DNA from: Pusillimonas sp. UBA6240
GTDB taxonomy: Bacteria; Pseudomonadota; Gammaproteobacteria; Burkholderiales; Burkholderiaceae_B
Assembly: GCA_002441445.1 (NCBI GenBank)
Contig: DJWC01000070.1
Location: forward strand, 76,622 to 140,621
DNA length: 64,000 nucleotides
Direction of reading: 5' to 3'
In this document: positions 51,143-59,638 of the stretch, piece after piece
How positions within the stretch are numbered: the stretch's first letter is position 1
How the letters are laid out: the number at the start of each line of letters is the position of its first letter
The notes under the pieces: generated by a model
The model's input: the letters and a program-made list of their open reading frames with translations, nothing else
Told to the model about the DNA's origin: nothing
Databases searched by the model: none
Position numbers and translations under genes: made by a program

Positions 51143-51919
51143 TTGTCTATCGATCTCAGTGTGGATGAAGAGGGCATAGCGCTAATCGTCATTAACCGTC
51201 CCGAGCGCCGCAACGCTCTGGACCAGGCACATTACGACATGCTGTCTGACGCCTGGCGCCAAGTGCGTGATGACAAGGACATTCGTGTGGCCATCGTGAC
51301 CGGAGCCGGCGACCAGGCCTTTTGCGCCGGGGCGGACATTAAAGAATTCCTGGGCAAAAGACCACCACTGGACCAGCTCATGCTAACCCAGCAAGGCGCG
51401 TTGCTGAATCGCGGCCTGGAGGTGTGGAAGCCAATAATCGCCGCTGTCAATGGCCATTGTCTGGGTGGCGGGATGACATTGCTGCTTGCCACCGACATAC
51501 GAATTTGCATACCGGAAGCGCGCTTTGGCCTGACCGAGGTTCAGCGGGGAGCGTTCCCCGCCAACGGAGGCACACAACGCATTAGTCAGCAGGTGCCTTA
51601 TGCCATCGCGATGGAAATGTTGTTGATTGGCGATGCCTTCGATGCGCAGAAAGCGAGTAAATGGGGTTTAGTCAATCAGGTCGTAGAGAGAAATCAGCTT
51701 ATGGATATGGCGTATGGATTCGCCCGCCGCCTGGCGGCCAATGCGCCCCTGGCGGTACAAGCCGCGAAGGAGCTGGCAGTTAGAAGCCGTGACCTGGATC
51801 TGGCCAGTGGATTGCGCCTGGAACAGCTCATGCTGCGCGTATTGCAGGAATCCGAAGATATTCAGGAAGGCGTGGCGGCGTTCAAGGAAAAGCGATCGCC
51901 GCGATATCAAGGTAGATAA
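51143..51919 (+). CDS. Enoyl-CoA hydratase/isomerase family protein
   Basis: A 258-residue crotonase-fold enzyme. FCAGADIKEF and VNGHCLGGGMTLLLATDIR are the oxyanion-hole blocks; E132 in FGLTEVQRGAFPANGG matches the second hydratase glutamate, while the first is replaced by T112. The TTG start at 51143 is chosen because AGGAGG lies eight bases before it and gives the family length; an ATG at 51083 would add 20 residues without a ribosome-binding site. It starts the plus-strand arm of the cluster, 88 bases before the CitE-like gene. Confidence 0.88.
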   Translation: MSIDLSVDEEGIALIVINRPERRNALDQAHYDMLSDAWRQVRDDKDIRVAIVTGAGDQAFCAGADIKEFLGKRPPLDQLMLTQQGALLNRGLEVWKPIIAAVNGHCLGGGMTLLLATDIRICIPEARFGLTEVQRGAFPANGGTQRISQQVPYAIAMEMLLIGDAFDAQKASKWGLVNQVVERNQLMDMAYGFARRLAANAPLAVQAAKELAVRSRDLDLASGLRLEQLMLRVLQESEDIQEGVAAFKEKRSPRYQGR

Positions 51920-52007
51920 GCTCTGAAACTACACCATACCGGCGAAGCGGCCGCTTCGGTCCTGCTTGCCAGCCATGCCAGGTATGAATCAGGGAACTGG
52001 AGAAACG

Positions 52008-52871
52008 ATGAATTTAAGGTCTTTATTATTTGTACCCGGAGATAGCGAGCGCAAACTTGCCAAGGGCGCAGATACAGGCGCTGACGCGTTGGTGCTCGAT
52101 CTGGAAGACGCTGTCGACATTGCCCGCTTACCTATCGCGCGCGATATGGTCCGCGAGTATTTACTAGCCCATGACCGGCAAACGCAGCAAGTCTGGGTAC
52201 GAATCAATCCGCTGGATTCAGGGCTTGCACTAGAGGATCTTGCCGCGGTGGTGCGGGGAAGGCCAGACGGAATTCTGCTTCCCAAGGTGTTCGGCGCAGC
52301 CGATATCGTCCTGCTGGACAACTATCTGAGTGCGCTGGAGACACGCGATGGGGTGAACCCCTGCACCATAGGCATCATGCCCGTAGCCACCGAAACCCCA
52401 ACAGCCCTGTTTGCGCTGGGCTCTTATCGCGGCAGCAGCAAAAGATTGCGAGCGCTTACCTGGGGTGCGGAAGACCTTTCCGCCGCCATCGGCGCCAGCA
52501 CCAATCGCGAACCGAACGGCGAGTACGCATTCACGTATCGCCTGGCCCGTTCGCAGTGCCTGCTGGGCGCCTATGCGGCCGGTGTGGCGGCCATTGACAC
52601 GATCGCCGCCAATTTTCGGGATCTCGATGCGCTTGCAGCCGAGGCACAGGCTTCCCGCCGCGAGGGATTCACCGGCAAGATCGCCATCCATCCGGATCAG
52701 GTGCCAATCATCAACGCGGCTTTTTCACCCGATGCGGACGAAGTGGCTTATGCCAAACGCGTGATCCTGGCTTTTGAGCAGGCAGGCGGCGCGGGAACGG
52801 TGCAGTTGGATGGCGCCATGCTGGACCGCCCGCATTTGAAGCAAGCACAGCAGCTTCTGGCAAGGTTATAA
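52008..52871 (+). CDS. CitE-like CoA-ester lyase (HpcH/HpaI aldolase family)
   Basis: A 287-residue CitE-family lyase. RSLLFVPGDSERKLAKG, LVLDLEDAVDIARLP, RINPLDSG and GKIAIHPDQVPIINAAF are the family blocks with the magnesium-binding acidic residues. It would cleave a malyl-, citramalyl- or related CoA ester. ATG 52008 follows CTGGAGAAAC. It is only distantly similar to the CitE-like protein at 37481-38350, so the two loci probably serve different acids. The Bug receptor gene follows 75 bases later. Confidence 0.92.
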   Translation: MNLRSLLFVPGDSERKLAKGADTGADALVLDLEDAVDIARLPIARDMVREYLLAHDRQTQQVWVRINPLDSGLALEDLAAVVRGRPDGILLPKVFGAADIVLLDNYLSALETRDGVNPCTIGIMPVATETPTALFALGSYRGSSKRLRALTWGAEDLSAAIGASTNREPNGEYAFTYRLARSQCLLGAYAAGVAAIDTIAANFRDLDALAAEAQASRREGFTGKIAIHPDQVPIINAAFSPDADEVAYAKRVILAFEQAGGAGTVQLDGAMLDRPHLKQAQQLLARL

Positions 52872-52946
52872 GCGGCTTGCGCATATGTAATGAGAAAACA
52901 CAAAGCCGGCCGGTGCAGGCCGACTAGTCCAACAAAGGAGGCAATG

Positions 52947-53927
52947 ATGCAAAAGAAATACATACCGGCTCTCGGCTTGTTCTGCTGTGCAATGGCTGTT
53001 TTCGCAAGCGGTTCGGCCGCGGCGGCGGGAGCATATCCGACCCATGAAATCCGCATGGTGACGGCATTTGGCGCCGGCAGCGCCAGCGATATCGTGGCGC
53101 GCCTCATTGCAGAGCGGCTCGAAGCAGTATTCAAGCAGCCTGTGATCGTTGATAACAAGCCTGGAGCATCCGGGCAGATCGCCTCCGACTATGTTAGCCG
53201 CGCCGCGCCGGATGGCTACACTATCATGCTGGCCACCAATACAACACATTCGGCCAACCCCTACTTGTTCAAATCACTGCGCTACGATCCGATCAAGGAT
53301 TTCACCCCATTGGCGCAGGTATGCAACTTCCCATTCGTGTTGGCAGTCAGCGGGAAATTGCCAGTTTCAAGCGCCAAGGAACTGATTGCCTATGCACGGA
53401 GCAATAAATCCAAGCTAAGCTATGCCTATGGCAACAGCACAGGGCAAATTTCAGCCGCAGCGTTCGACAAGGCGGCGGGGCTGGAAGCTATCGCGGTACC
53501 CTACCGCAGTTCTCCGCAAGCCATGACGGATGTTGTCGGCGGGCGGGCTTCATTCATGTTTGCCGATCTTGCCTCGGCTGCCGGCCATATACAGTCCGGC
53601 AACTTGAAGGTGCTCGCAGTCACCACCAAAGCACGCACCGCCTTGGCTCCTGATCTACCGACCATCGCAGAAATAACCGGCCAGCCGGATTTCGACCTGG
53701 CCGCATGGGTAGGGATTTTCGGGCCCGCAGGCATTCCCCAGCCAATTGTCGATCGATTGAGCACTGAAATAGTCAATATCGTATCAGCGCAGGATTTTCG
53801 CGATCGCCTTACCCGCATGGGTGCCGAGCCCACACCCGCACCGGCTTCCGAGTTCGGCCCCTTCGTCGTCAAGCAATTGACGGTATGGGGTGAGAAAGTA
53901 AAGCAGGCTGGCATAGAGCCTCAATGA
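52947..53927 (+). CDS. Bug/TctC-family solute receptor
   Basis: A 326-residue periplasmic receptor. Signal peptide about residues 1-28 (GSAAAAG), then IRMVTAFGAGSASDIVAR and NKPGASGQIASDYVS; IAVPYRSSPQAMTDVVGG is the mid-region. The PGG of the first loop is AGS here, a mild departure from the family. Two ATGs lie behind AAAGGAGG; 52947 gives the better five-base spacing and 52944 adds one residue. It belongs to the plus-strand arm with the CitE-like and BKACE genes. Confidence 0.93.
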   Translation: MQKKYIPALGLFCCAMAVFASGSAAAAGAYPTHEIRMVTAFGAGSASDIVARLIAERLEAVFKQPVIVDNKPGASGQIASDYVSRAAPDGYTIMLATNTTHSANPYLFKSLRYDPIKDFTPLAQVCNFPFVLAVSGKLPVSSAKELIAYARSNKSKLSYAYGNSTGQISAAAFDKAAGLEAIAVPYRSSPQAMTDVVGGRASFMFADLASAAGHIQSGNLKVLAVTTKARTALAPDLPTIAEITGQPDFDLAAWVGIFGPAGIPQPIVDRLSTEIVNIVSAQDFRDRLTRMGAEPTPAPASEFGPFVVKQLTVWGEKVKQAGIEPQ

Positions 53928-54014
53928 GCCGGATATAACAGTCCGGGTATAGCTTCAGGCAATGTCTGACTGCACGCAGCACACTTCAACGGCAAGGCCG
54001 TCAGCAAGAGGCGG

Positions 54015-54033
54015 CGGCCTTGATTCAAGGCCG
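54015..54033. other. Hairpin between Bug receptor and BKACE genes
   Basis: CGGCCTTG (54015-54022) and CAAGGCCG (54026-54033) form a perfect 8-bp stem with a 3-base loop in the 219-base gap. No T-run follows, so partial attenuation is more likely than full termination. The rest of the gap shows nothing recognisable. Confidence 0.4.
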
Positions 54034-54146
54034 GAGGCCGTCGATCTGGCGTGCTGGCGAATGACGGGAGGACCGGCGCCCACGGTTAAAACTCATGGTG
54101 CTGCCTGTCAAAGCAGGTTTTTTGAATTTGATTCAAGGAGTGCATC

Positions 54147-55079
54147 TTGAAAGCGTCCAAGAAAGTCATCATTACATGTGCGGTTACCGGCTCCATTCAT
54201 ACGCCGTCCATGTCTCCATATCTTCCCATCACTCCGGAGCAGATCGCGCAGGATGCCATCGCCGCGGCACAGGCCGGTGCAGCCATGCTGCATTTGCATG
54301 CCCGCGATCCGCAAACAGGGCAACCAAAGCAGGACCCGAAATTATTTGCGCAGTTCTTGCCGGTTATCAAGAACCAGACCGACGCAATCTTGAACATTAC
54401 AACCGGCGGCGGCCTGGGCATGACTCTGGAAGAGCGCCTGGCGCCGGCAAAAGCAGCCCAGCCCGAAGTGGCATCGATGAATATGGGCTCATTCAATTTC
54501 AACATTTCGGGAGCCGGAGCCAAGATAAAGCAATTCAAGTACGACTGGGAAAAACCGTATCTTGACATGACGACCGACTTTATCCTGTCGAACACCTTCA
54601 GCCAGATCGAGCGTGGGGTTGCCGAACTGTCAGCCATGGGGACCCGCTTCGAATTCGAATGCTATGACGTGGGCCATCTCTATAACGTGGCGCATTTCGC
54701 TGATCGCGGCCTGATCAAGCCCCCATTTTTCCTCCAATGTATTTTCGGCATTCTGGGCGGTATTGGGCCCCATCACGAAAACCTGCTGCACATGCGCGCC
54801 ATCGCCGATAAATTGTTTGGCGAAGATTATTATCTGTCTGTTCTTGCGGCGGGAAGATACCAGATGCCGTTTGTCACCTTGAGCGCCATTTTGGGCGGTA
54901 ATGTACGGGTCGGTCTTGAAGACAGCCTGTATCTATCGAAAGGGCAATTGGCGCCATCGAATGCCGATCAGGTCATCAAGATTCGCACGATCCTTGAAGA
55001 ACTTTCTCTTGAAATTGCTTCGCCGGAAGACGCAAGAGCCATGCTCCAGACAAAGGGAAAGGACAACGTGGCATTTTGA
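54147..55079 (+). CDS. BKACE family protein (beta-keto acid cleavage enzyme, DUF849)
   Basis: A 310-residue TIM-barrel enzyme of the BKACE/DUF849 family, which condenses a beta-keto acid with acetyl-CoA and cleaves it into acetoacetate and a new CoA ester. The zinc-binding H49-x-H51 in LHLHARDPQTG, ITCAVTGSIHTPS, and ECYDVGHLYNV are diagnostic. The start is TTG at 54147 with AAGGAG seven bases upstream. It sits between the Bug receptor gene and the GntR regulator gene. The side chain it accepts cannot be predicted from these motifs alone. Confidence 0.93.
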   Translation: MKASKKVIITCAVTGSIHTPSMSPYLPITPEQIAQDAIAAAQAGAAMLHLHARDPQTGQPKQDPKLFAQFLPVIKNQTDAILNITTGGGLGMTLEERLAPAKAAQPEVASMNMGSFNFNISGAGAKIKQFKYDWEKPYLDMTTDFILSNTFSQIERGVAELSAMGTRFEFECYDVGHLYNVAHFADRGLIKPPFFLQCIFGILGGIGPHHENLLHMRAIADKLFGEDYYLSVLAAGRYQMPFVTLSAILGGNVRVGLEDSLYLSKGQLAPSNADQVIKIRTILEELSLEIASPEDARAMLQTKGKDNVAF

Positions 55080-55234
55080 CCTCGAATATGAAGCAGTGAA
55101 CGCGCTGCAGGCGGATAACAGGCATGGTCTATGTACCTTGAAGCCAAGCGGATTCCCTTGTCGTTCACATTAGGCAAAGTCCGATGCAACGCCCTGGGCG
55201 CTCATCAAGCGATGGACTCTTAAGTCATTACTTA

Positions 55235-55273
55235 ATGGTCAAACAATTAATAAATTTGACGTTTATGCTAAAC
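55235..55273. promoter_or_regulatory. Candidate operators upstream of the GntR gene
   Basis: ATGGTCAAAC (55235-55244) repeats the element at 51031-51040, with TTGAC downstream at 55256-55260. Next to it, GTTTA-TGC-TAAAC (55261-55273) is a perfect 13-base dyad about 48 bases before the gntR start. The surrounding 241-base gap 55080-55320 holds no gene. These are likely GntR self-regulation sites. Confidence 0.5.
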
Positions 55274-55320
55274 TTTTTTGGCACTAGCATTCATCTGCAT
55301 CAATCCAAATTCATTGCGCC

Positions 55321-56079
55321 ATGAGTTCTACAGCGGCTTCCCTCTCACCCAAACTAAGTGTTATCGACGTCCCAAAATCTTGCGATATGCTGGCAACCAT
55401 GCTGCGGGAGCAGATCCTTGACGGCTCCATAGCGGACGGCGCCATGTTGCCTGCCGAACGCGAACTGGTCGAACAAACGGGGCTGAGCCGCGGCTCCGTA
55501 CGTGAAGGCCTGCGTATATTGGAGGCAGAAGGGCTCATCAAAACCCGTTCGGGTCGTTATGGCGGTTCATGTGTGACACGCCCTTCGGGTGACATGGTAT
55601 CTGATCAGATTAATCGTTTCGCGCGAGTTAGCGGCATTCCGCTGGAATCCATTGTGCAGGCACGCGTGGTACTCGAACCTGCACTGGCGCGGCTGGCCGC
55701 GCTCAATCGTAACAACGAAGATATAAAGCGACTTGCGGAAATCTCCCAGCGCATTGTCGCGGCCAATAAAGACGATGTTCCCACGTACCTCGATGAGAAC
55801 GTCAATTGGCATTGCGCACTCGCCCAGGCCAGCCACAATACGCTGCTGCATACCTTCACCATTTCCATCGCCAAGCTGATTCGTGATGCAACTGGTTTGC
55901 AGAATATGGCTCCGCCTAGTGTTCGGCTGGCTGTCATCAAGGCACATGAAAAGATCGAGGAAGCCATCGTCGCAGGAGATGCCGCACTCGCCGAACGCCG
56001 GATGAGCAAGCATGTGACCGCCTATGCGGAGCATGTGCGCACATTAATGTCGGGGAAGCGCCGGAACGGGCAATCATGA
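55321..56079 (+). CDS. GntR-family regulator, FadR/FCD subfamily
   Basis: A 252-residue regulator. The winged helix-turn-helix is at about residues 18-88 (LPAERELVEQTGLSRGSVREGLRIL), followed by an all-helical FCD effector domain (about 105-235) whose metal-binding positions are visible in NVNWHCALAQASHN, IKAHEKIEEAI and RRMSKHVTAY. Such proteins usually repress organic-acid catabolic genes and release DNA when the acid binds. It sits in the middle of the CoA-thioester cluster and is its best candidate local regulator. Confidence 0.93.
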   Translation: MSSTAASLSPKLSVIDVPKSCDMLATMLREQILDGSIADGAMLPAERELVEQTGLSRGSVREGLRILEAEGLIKTRSGRYGGSCVTRPSGDMVSDQINRFARVSGIPLESIVQARVVLEPALARLAALNRNNEDIKRLAEISQRIVAANKDDVPTYLDENVNWHCALAQASHNTLLHTFTISIAKLIRDATGLQNMAPPSVRLAVIKAHEKIEEAIVAGDAALAERRMSKHVTAYAEHVRTLMSGKRRNGQS

Positions 56080-56256
56080 GAGCCGGTCTTTAGCCTATGC
56101 ATTCGAGGCGAAGCCCCTTTCACTGCGATTGTTGATTCATGACTGAAGTCATCACGCAACTGCGTGATGTACGACACTGAAAGCGGCTGGAAGCTTTTAG
56201 CCCGCACACCTGCTGGCGGGTTTTGGGGCCCGCTAGCCCATAGGGAGACAGGCAAG

Positions 56257-57411
56257 ATGGATTTCCGCCTTAGCGACGAGCAACAAGCTTTTGCGCAGGC
56301 CGCACGCGACTTTGCCCTGGGTGAACTCGCGCCTAACGCGGCGCACTGGGATGCCGAAAACATCTTTCCGCGCGCCACCTTTGCGCGTGCCGGCGAGTTG
56401 GGCTTCTGCGCCATTTACGCCCCCGAATCCATAGGCGGCCTGGGTTTGCCCAGGCTGGATGCCACCCTGGTTTTCGAGGAAATGGCGGCGGTCGATCCCT
56501 CTACCACAGCGTTTCTCACCATCCATAATATGGCGACCTGGATGATAGGATCCTGGGCGAGCCAGCCTGTCCGCGATACCTGGGGGCCTTTGCTGGCCGC
56601 AGGAGAAAAACTGGCATCGTATTGCCTGACCGAGCCCGGCTCAGGATCGGATGCTGCATCGCTGACCACGCGTGCCGAGAAGCACGGCGGCGCCTATGTG
56701 CTGAATGGCGCCAAGGCTTTCATCTCCGGCGCCGGCGACACCGACGTGCTGGTGGTCATGGCGCGTACGGGCGGCCCCGGCGCCTCAGGCGTTTCCGCTT
56801 TTGTTGTGCCGGCGAACACTCCGGGCATCGCTTATGGGCGTAAAGAAGAAAAAATGGGCTGGAACAGCCAGCCCACACGGCCCATTGTGTTCGAGAACGC
56901 CGAGGTGCCGGCCGAGAACCTGCTGGGCCGGGAAGGCGAAGGCTTTAAGTTCGCCATGAAAGGGCTGGATGGCGGCCGGATCAATATCGGCATTTGCTCG
57001 GTGGGCGCAGCGCAGGGCGCCTATGATGCGGCGCGCCGCTATATGATTGAACGCAAGCAGTTCGGCCGGCAATTGGCCGATTTCCAGGCACTGCAATTCA
57101 AGCTCGTCGATATGCTGACCCATATCGTGGCGTCGCGGCAAATGGTCCGGCTGGCCGCCTCCAAGCTCGACGAAAATGATCCCGATTCATCTTCCTATTG
57201 CGCCATGGCCAAGCGACTCGCCACGGATTTGTGCTTCCAGGTTTGCCTGGAAGGCCAGCAAATACATGGCGGCTATGGTTATCTCAAGGACTACCCGCTC
57301 GAACGTCTGGTACGCGATACTCGCGTACATCAGATCCTCGAAGGCACCAACGAAATCATGCGGGTCATCGTCGCCCGCCAGTTACTGGACAAAGGCGCGG
57401 ACATTCGATGA
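56257..57411 (+). CDS. Acyl-CoA dehydrogenase
   Basis: A 384-residue FAD-dependent acyl-CoA dehydrogenase. MDFRLSDEQQAFAQAARDFA opens the N-terminal helical domain; CLTEPGSGSDAASL is the FAD/substrate motif; the catalytic base is E362 in ILEGTNEIMR, the position used by short- and branched-chain enzymes such as isobutyryl-CoA dehydrogenase. ATG 56257 is chosen since upstream in-frame codons lack family similarity. It ends 22 bases from the convergent MarR gene. Confidence 0.95.
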   Translation: MDFRLSDEQQAFAQAARDFALGELAPNAAHWDAENIFPRATFARAGELGFCAIYAPESIGGLGLPRLDATLVFEEMAAVDPSTTAFLTIHNMATWMIGSWASQPVRDTWGPLLAAGEKLASYCLTEPGSGSDAASLTTRAEKHGGAYVLNGAKAFISGAGDTDVLVVMARTGGPGASGVSAFVVPANTPGIAYGRKEEKMGWNSQPTRPIVFENAEVPAENLLGREGEGFKFAMKGLDGGRINIGICSVGAAQGAYDAARRYMIERKQFGRQLADFQALQFKLVDMLTHIVASRQMVRLAASKLDENDPDSSSYCAMAKRLATDLCFQVCLEGQQIHGGYGYLKDYPLERLVRDTRVHQILEGTNEIMRVIVARQLLDKGADIR

Positions 57412-57433
57412 GCACTCCCACGCACCCTCGGCA

Positions 57434-57931
57434 TTACGGCATGCCTTTGAACGTCAGCAGATTATGCTTGACCAGATCGAGCATGTCGGCCAACTGATGT
57501 CGTTGTTCAGTAGTAAGGCCCTCCAGGATGATTTCGCTCATTTGATCGCTTTTGACCCGCATATGTTCGATCACATTGCTGCCTTCAGCCGTCAGGTAAA
57601 CCAGTTTCGCGCGCCTGTCAAGATCATGGGCATCACGACGCACCAGCCCCATCGCTTCCAGCCTATCGACTAGTCCACCAAGCGCCGCCCGGCCAATTTC
57701 CAGAGATTCCGCCAGATCGCTTTGGGATATGCCGTCGTATCGGGACAGATAAGCCAGCACCCACCATTGCGAGCGCGTAATCCCTTCAGGCCTCATGACT
57801 TCGTCGAATACCTTGCGGCGTAATCTGGAGACATCATGCATGAGGAATCCCAACCGCTGATCCCAATTTTCTTTCCTGGCGCCTGTTTTCTGTTGTTTTG
57901 CCATGGTTGTTGTAATGCGTTGCTTCGCCAT
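57434..57931 (-). CDS. MarR-family transcriptional regulator
   Basis: A 165-residue MarR-type regulator. The winged helix-turn-helix is at about residues 45-115 (SQSDLAESLEIGRAALGGLVDRLEAMGLVRR), with the wing signature DLDRRAKLVYLT. ATG 57931 is used; a second ATG at 57904 would shorten it by nine residues, and neither has a good ribosome-binding site. It follows the MDR reductase gene by 54 bases and probably regulates the divergent promoter at 59009-59143. Confidence 0.92.
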   Translation of the reverse strand: MAKQRITTTMAKQQKTGARKENWDQRLGFLMHDVSRLRRKVFDEVMRPEGITRSQWWVLAYLSRYDGISQSDLAESLEIGRAALGGLVDRLEAMGLVRRDAHDLDRRAKLVYLTAEGSNVIEHMRVKSDQMSEIILEGLTTEQRHQLADMLDLVKHNLLTFKGMP

Positions 57932-57985
57932 GAGAGGATGGTAACCATTTAAAAATACGGAACGATCCGGCTTACGATCACGATA

Positions 57986-59008
57986 TCAGGCATCGATCAA
58001 CCGGATCAGGCGTTTTCCCAAATTCTTGCCTTGGTAAAGATCGGCGATAGAACCAGGCGCCGCTTCGATGCCATCCAGGATTTCTTCGCGATAGCGCAGC
58101 CGGCCATCGCGAATCATCGGCGCCAACACGTCTATTGCTTCCTGGTACCGCCCCTCATAGTCAAAGGCCAGGAAGCCCTGCATGCTGGCAGCTTTGTTAA
58201 GCAAATGCCGCTCGACCCGCGGGCCCTCGGGCCATGGATCCCAACTGGCAATCGAAGCTGTCCCACAGATGATGATGCGCGCATGGCGATTGATGCGGCG
58301 AACCACCGCGTCGGAAATGCGTCCACTGGTATTGTCGAAATACACATCCACACCTTGGTCTGTGGCGCGGGCCAAGGCCTCTTCAAAGCCTGGCGCCTTA
58401 TAGTCGATTGCAAATTGCAGGCCAAACTCATGTTGACACAGTGCGACTTTCTCGGCTCCCCCCGTGATGCCCACGACGCGGCAACCGCGTGCCGCCGCCA
58501 ATTGGCAGGCGATGGACCCGACTGCGCCGGCCGCAGTTGAAACGACGACAGTATCGCCTGGTTCCGGGCGGCCGCAAGCTGTCAGCGCGAAATATGCCGT
58601 CAGCCCATTCAGTCCCAATACGCCAAGCGACAGTGAAAGCGGCAAGTCATGCTCGCGGATGACACGACGTATATTCCTGCCATCGGTGACTGCGTAGTCC
58701 TGCCAACCCAGTAGCCCCATCACTGCGGTACCTTCCGGATAGTCGGGGCGGCGGGATTTCACTACGTATCCCGCGGCGAAAGACCGCATGACCTCGCCTA
58801 TGCCCACAGGATTCGAATAATTCGCAACGGCATTGACCCATCCTCGCATAGCCGGGTCCACCGAAAGATAGGCGTTGCGAACCAGGAACTGCCCTTCTCG
58901 CAACGGTTCGACCGGAACTGGGCGAATTCCGAAATGCCATGATTGCGGTATACCCATCGGGCGCTCTTTGAGGTAGACCTGGCGGTTCACAAGGGAGGTA
59001 GTAGACAT
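57986..59008 (-). CDS. NADP-dependent MDR oxidoreductase (curcumin/prostaglandin reductase-like)
   Basis: A 340-residue zinc-independent medium-chain reductase. The N-terminal VNRQVYLKERPMG and VDPAMRGW regions and the cofactor motif STAAGAVGSIACQLAAARG match the leukotriene B4 12-hydroxydehydrogenase/curcumin reductase branch, which reduces double bonds conjugated to carbonyls. No zinc-binding cysteines are present. It diverges from the MaoC and acyl-CoA dehydrogenase genes, suggesting it handles an unsaturated intermediate or a side product. Confidence 0.92.
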   Translation of the reverse strand: MSTTSLVNRQVYLKERPMGIPQSWHFGIRPVPVEPLREGQFLVRNAYLSVDPAMRGWVNAVANYSNPVGIGEVMRSFAAGYVVKSRRPDYPEGTAVMGLLGWQDYAVTDGRNIRRVIREHDLPLSLSLGVLGLNGLTAYFALTACGRPEPGDTVVVSTAAGAVGSIACQLAAARGCRVVGITGGAEKVALCQHEFGLQFAIDYKAPGFEEALARATDQGVDVYFDNTSGRISDAVVRRINRHARIIICGTASIASWDPWPEGPRVERHLLNKAASMQGFLAFDYEGRYQEAIDVLAPMIRDGRLRYREEILDGIEAAPGSIADLYQGKNLGKRLIRLIDA

Positions 59009-59057
59009 GGCAGGCGCTCTCGTTTTCGATAAAAGATTAATTGTACTGAACCATATA

Positions 59058-59071
59058 GTATGCTAGCATAC
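59058..59071. promoter_or_regulatory. 14-bp palindrome, candidate MarR operator
   Basis: GTATGCTAGCATAC is a perfect palindrome in the divergent spacer 59009-59143 between the MDR reductase and MaoC genes. Its length and symmetry suit a MarR dimer, and a MarR gene lies two genes away. Inferred from position and symmetry. Confidence 0.6.
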
Positions 59072-59143
59072 ATTTTGAAAGGGCGACTTCGAAAGCATAC
59101 GCGCCGCCATGCGATGCCCTCAATTCCGCAAATGGAGATAAAT

Positions 59144-59608
59144 ATGGCTGGACTATATTTCGAGCAGTTTTGGGTCGGGCAGCACTTCCTTCACGAGGTG
59201 CGGCGCACAGTGACCGAGACTGACAATATCTTGTTCAGCGCCATGACACACAACCCGGCAGCCATACACATCGACGCGGAATATGCCAAGACCACCGAAT
59301 TTGGAAAGCCTCTTATCAATAGCGCATTTACACTGGGCTTGATGGTGGGGCTGAGTGTCAGCGATACAACGCTCGGTACAACCGTGGGGAACTTGGGCTG
59401 GGATGAAGTGCGCTTTCCGAAGCCGGTATTTGCAGGCGATACGCTGCATGCCGAATCCACAGTTCTCGAAACGCGCGCGAGCAAATCCCGCCCCCACAAC
59501 GGTATCGTCGTTTTCCAGCATACCGCCTTCAATCAGCGCAATGAGATAGTCGCAACCTGCAAACGTATCGCACTAATGTTGCGCCAACCGGCCATTGCTC
59601 AGGCTTGA
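59144..59608 (+). CDS. MaoC family dehydratase/hydratase
   Basis: A 154-residue hot-dog-fold hydratase. The active-site segment FSAMTHNPAAIHID (residues 31-44) has the T-x-N-x4-H variant of the hydratase-2 motif, as in MaoC proteins acting on branched dicarboxylyl-CoA esters such as mesaconyl- or itaconyl-CoA, rather than the D-x-N-P-x-H of PhaJ. ATG 59144 follows GGAGATAA. It lies 30 bases before an acyl-CoA dehydrogenase gene in the same operon. The dicarboxylyl-CoA substrate is inference. Confidence 0.88.
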   Translation: MAGLYFEQFWVGQHFLHEVRRTVTETDNILFSAMTHNPAAIHIDAEYAKTTEFGKPLINSAFTLGLMVGLSVSDTTLGTTVGNLGWDEVRFPKPVFAGDTLHAESTVLETRASKSRPHNGIVVFQHTAFNQRNEIVATCKRIALMLRQPAIAQA

Positions 59609-59638
59609 ATCCCGGTGGTATTGCGTAAGGAGATCGGC

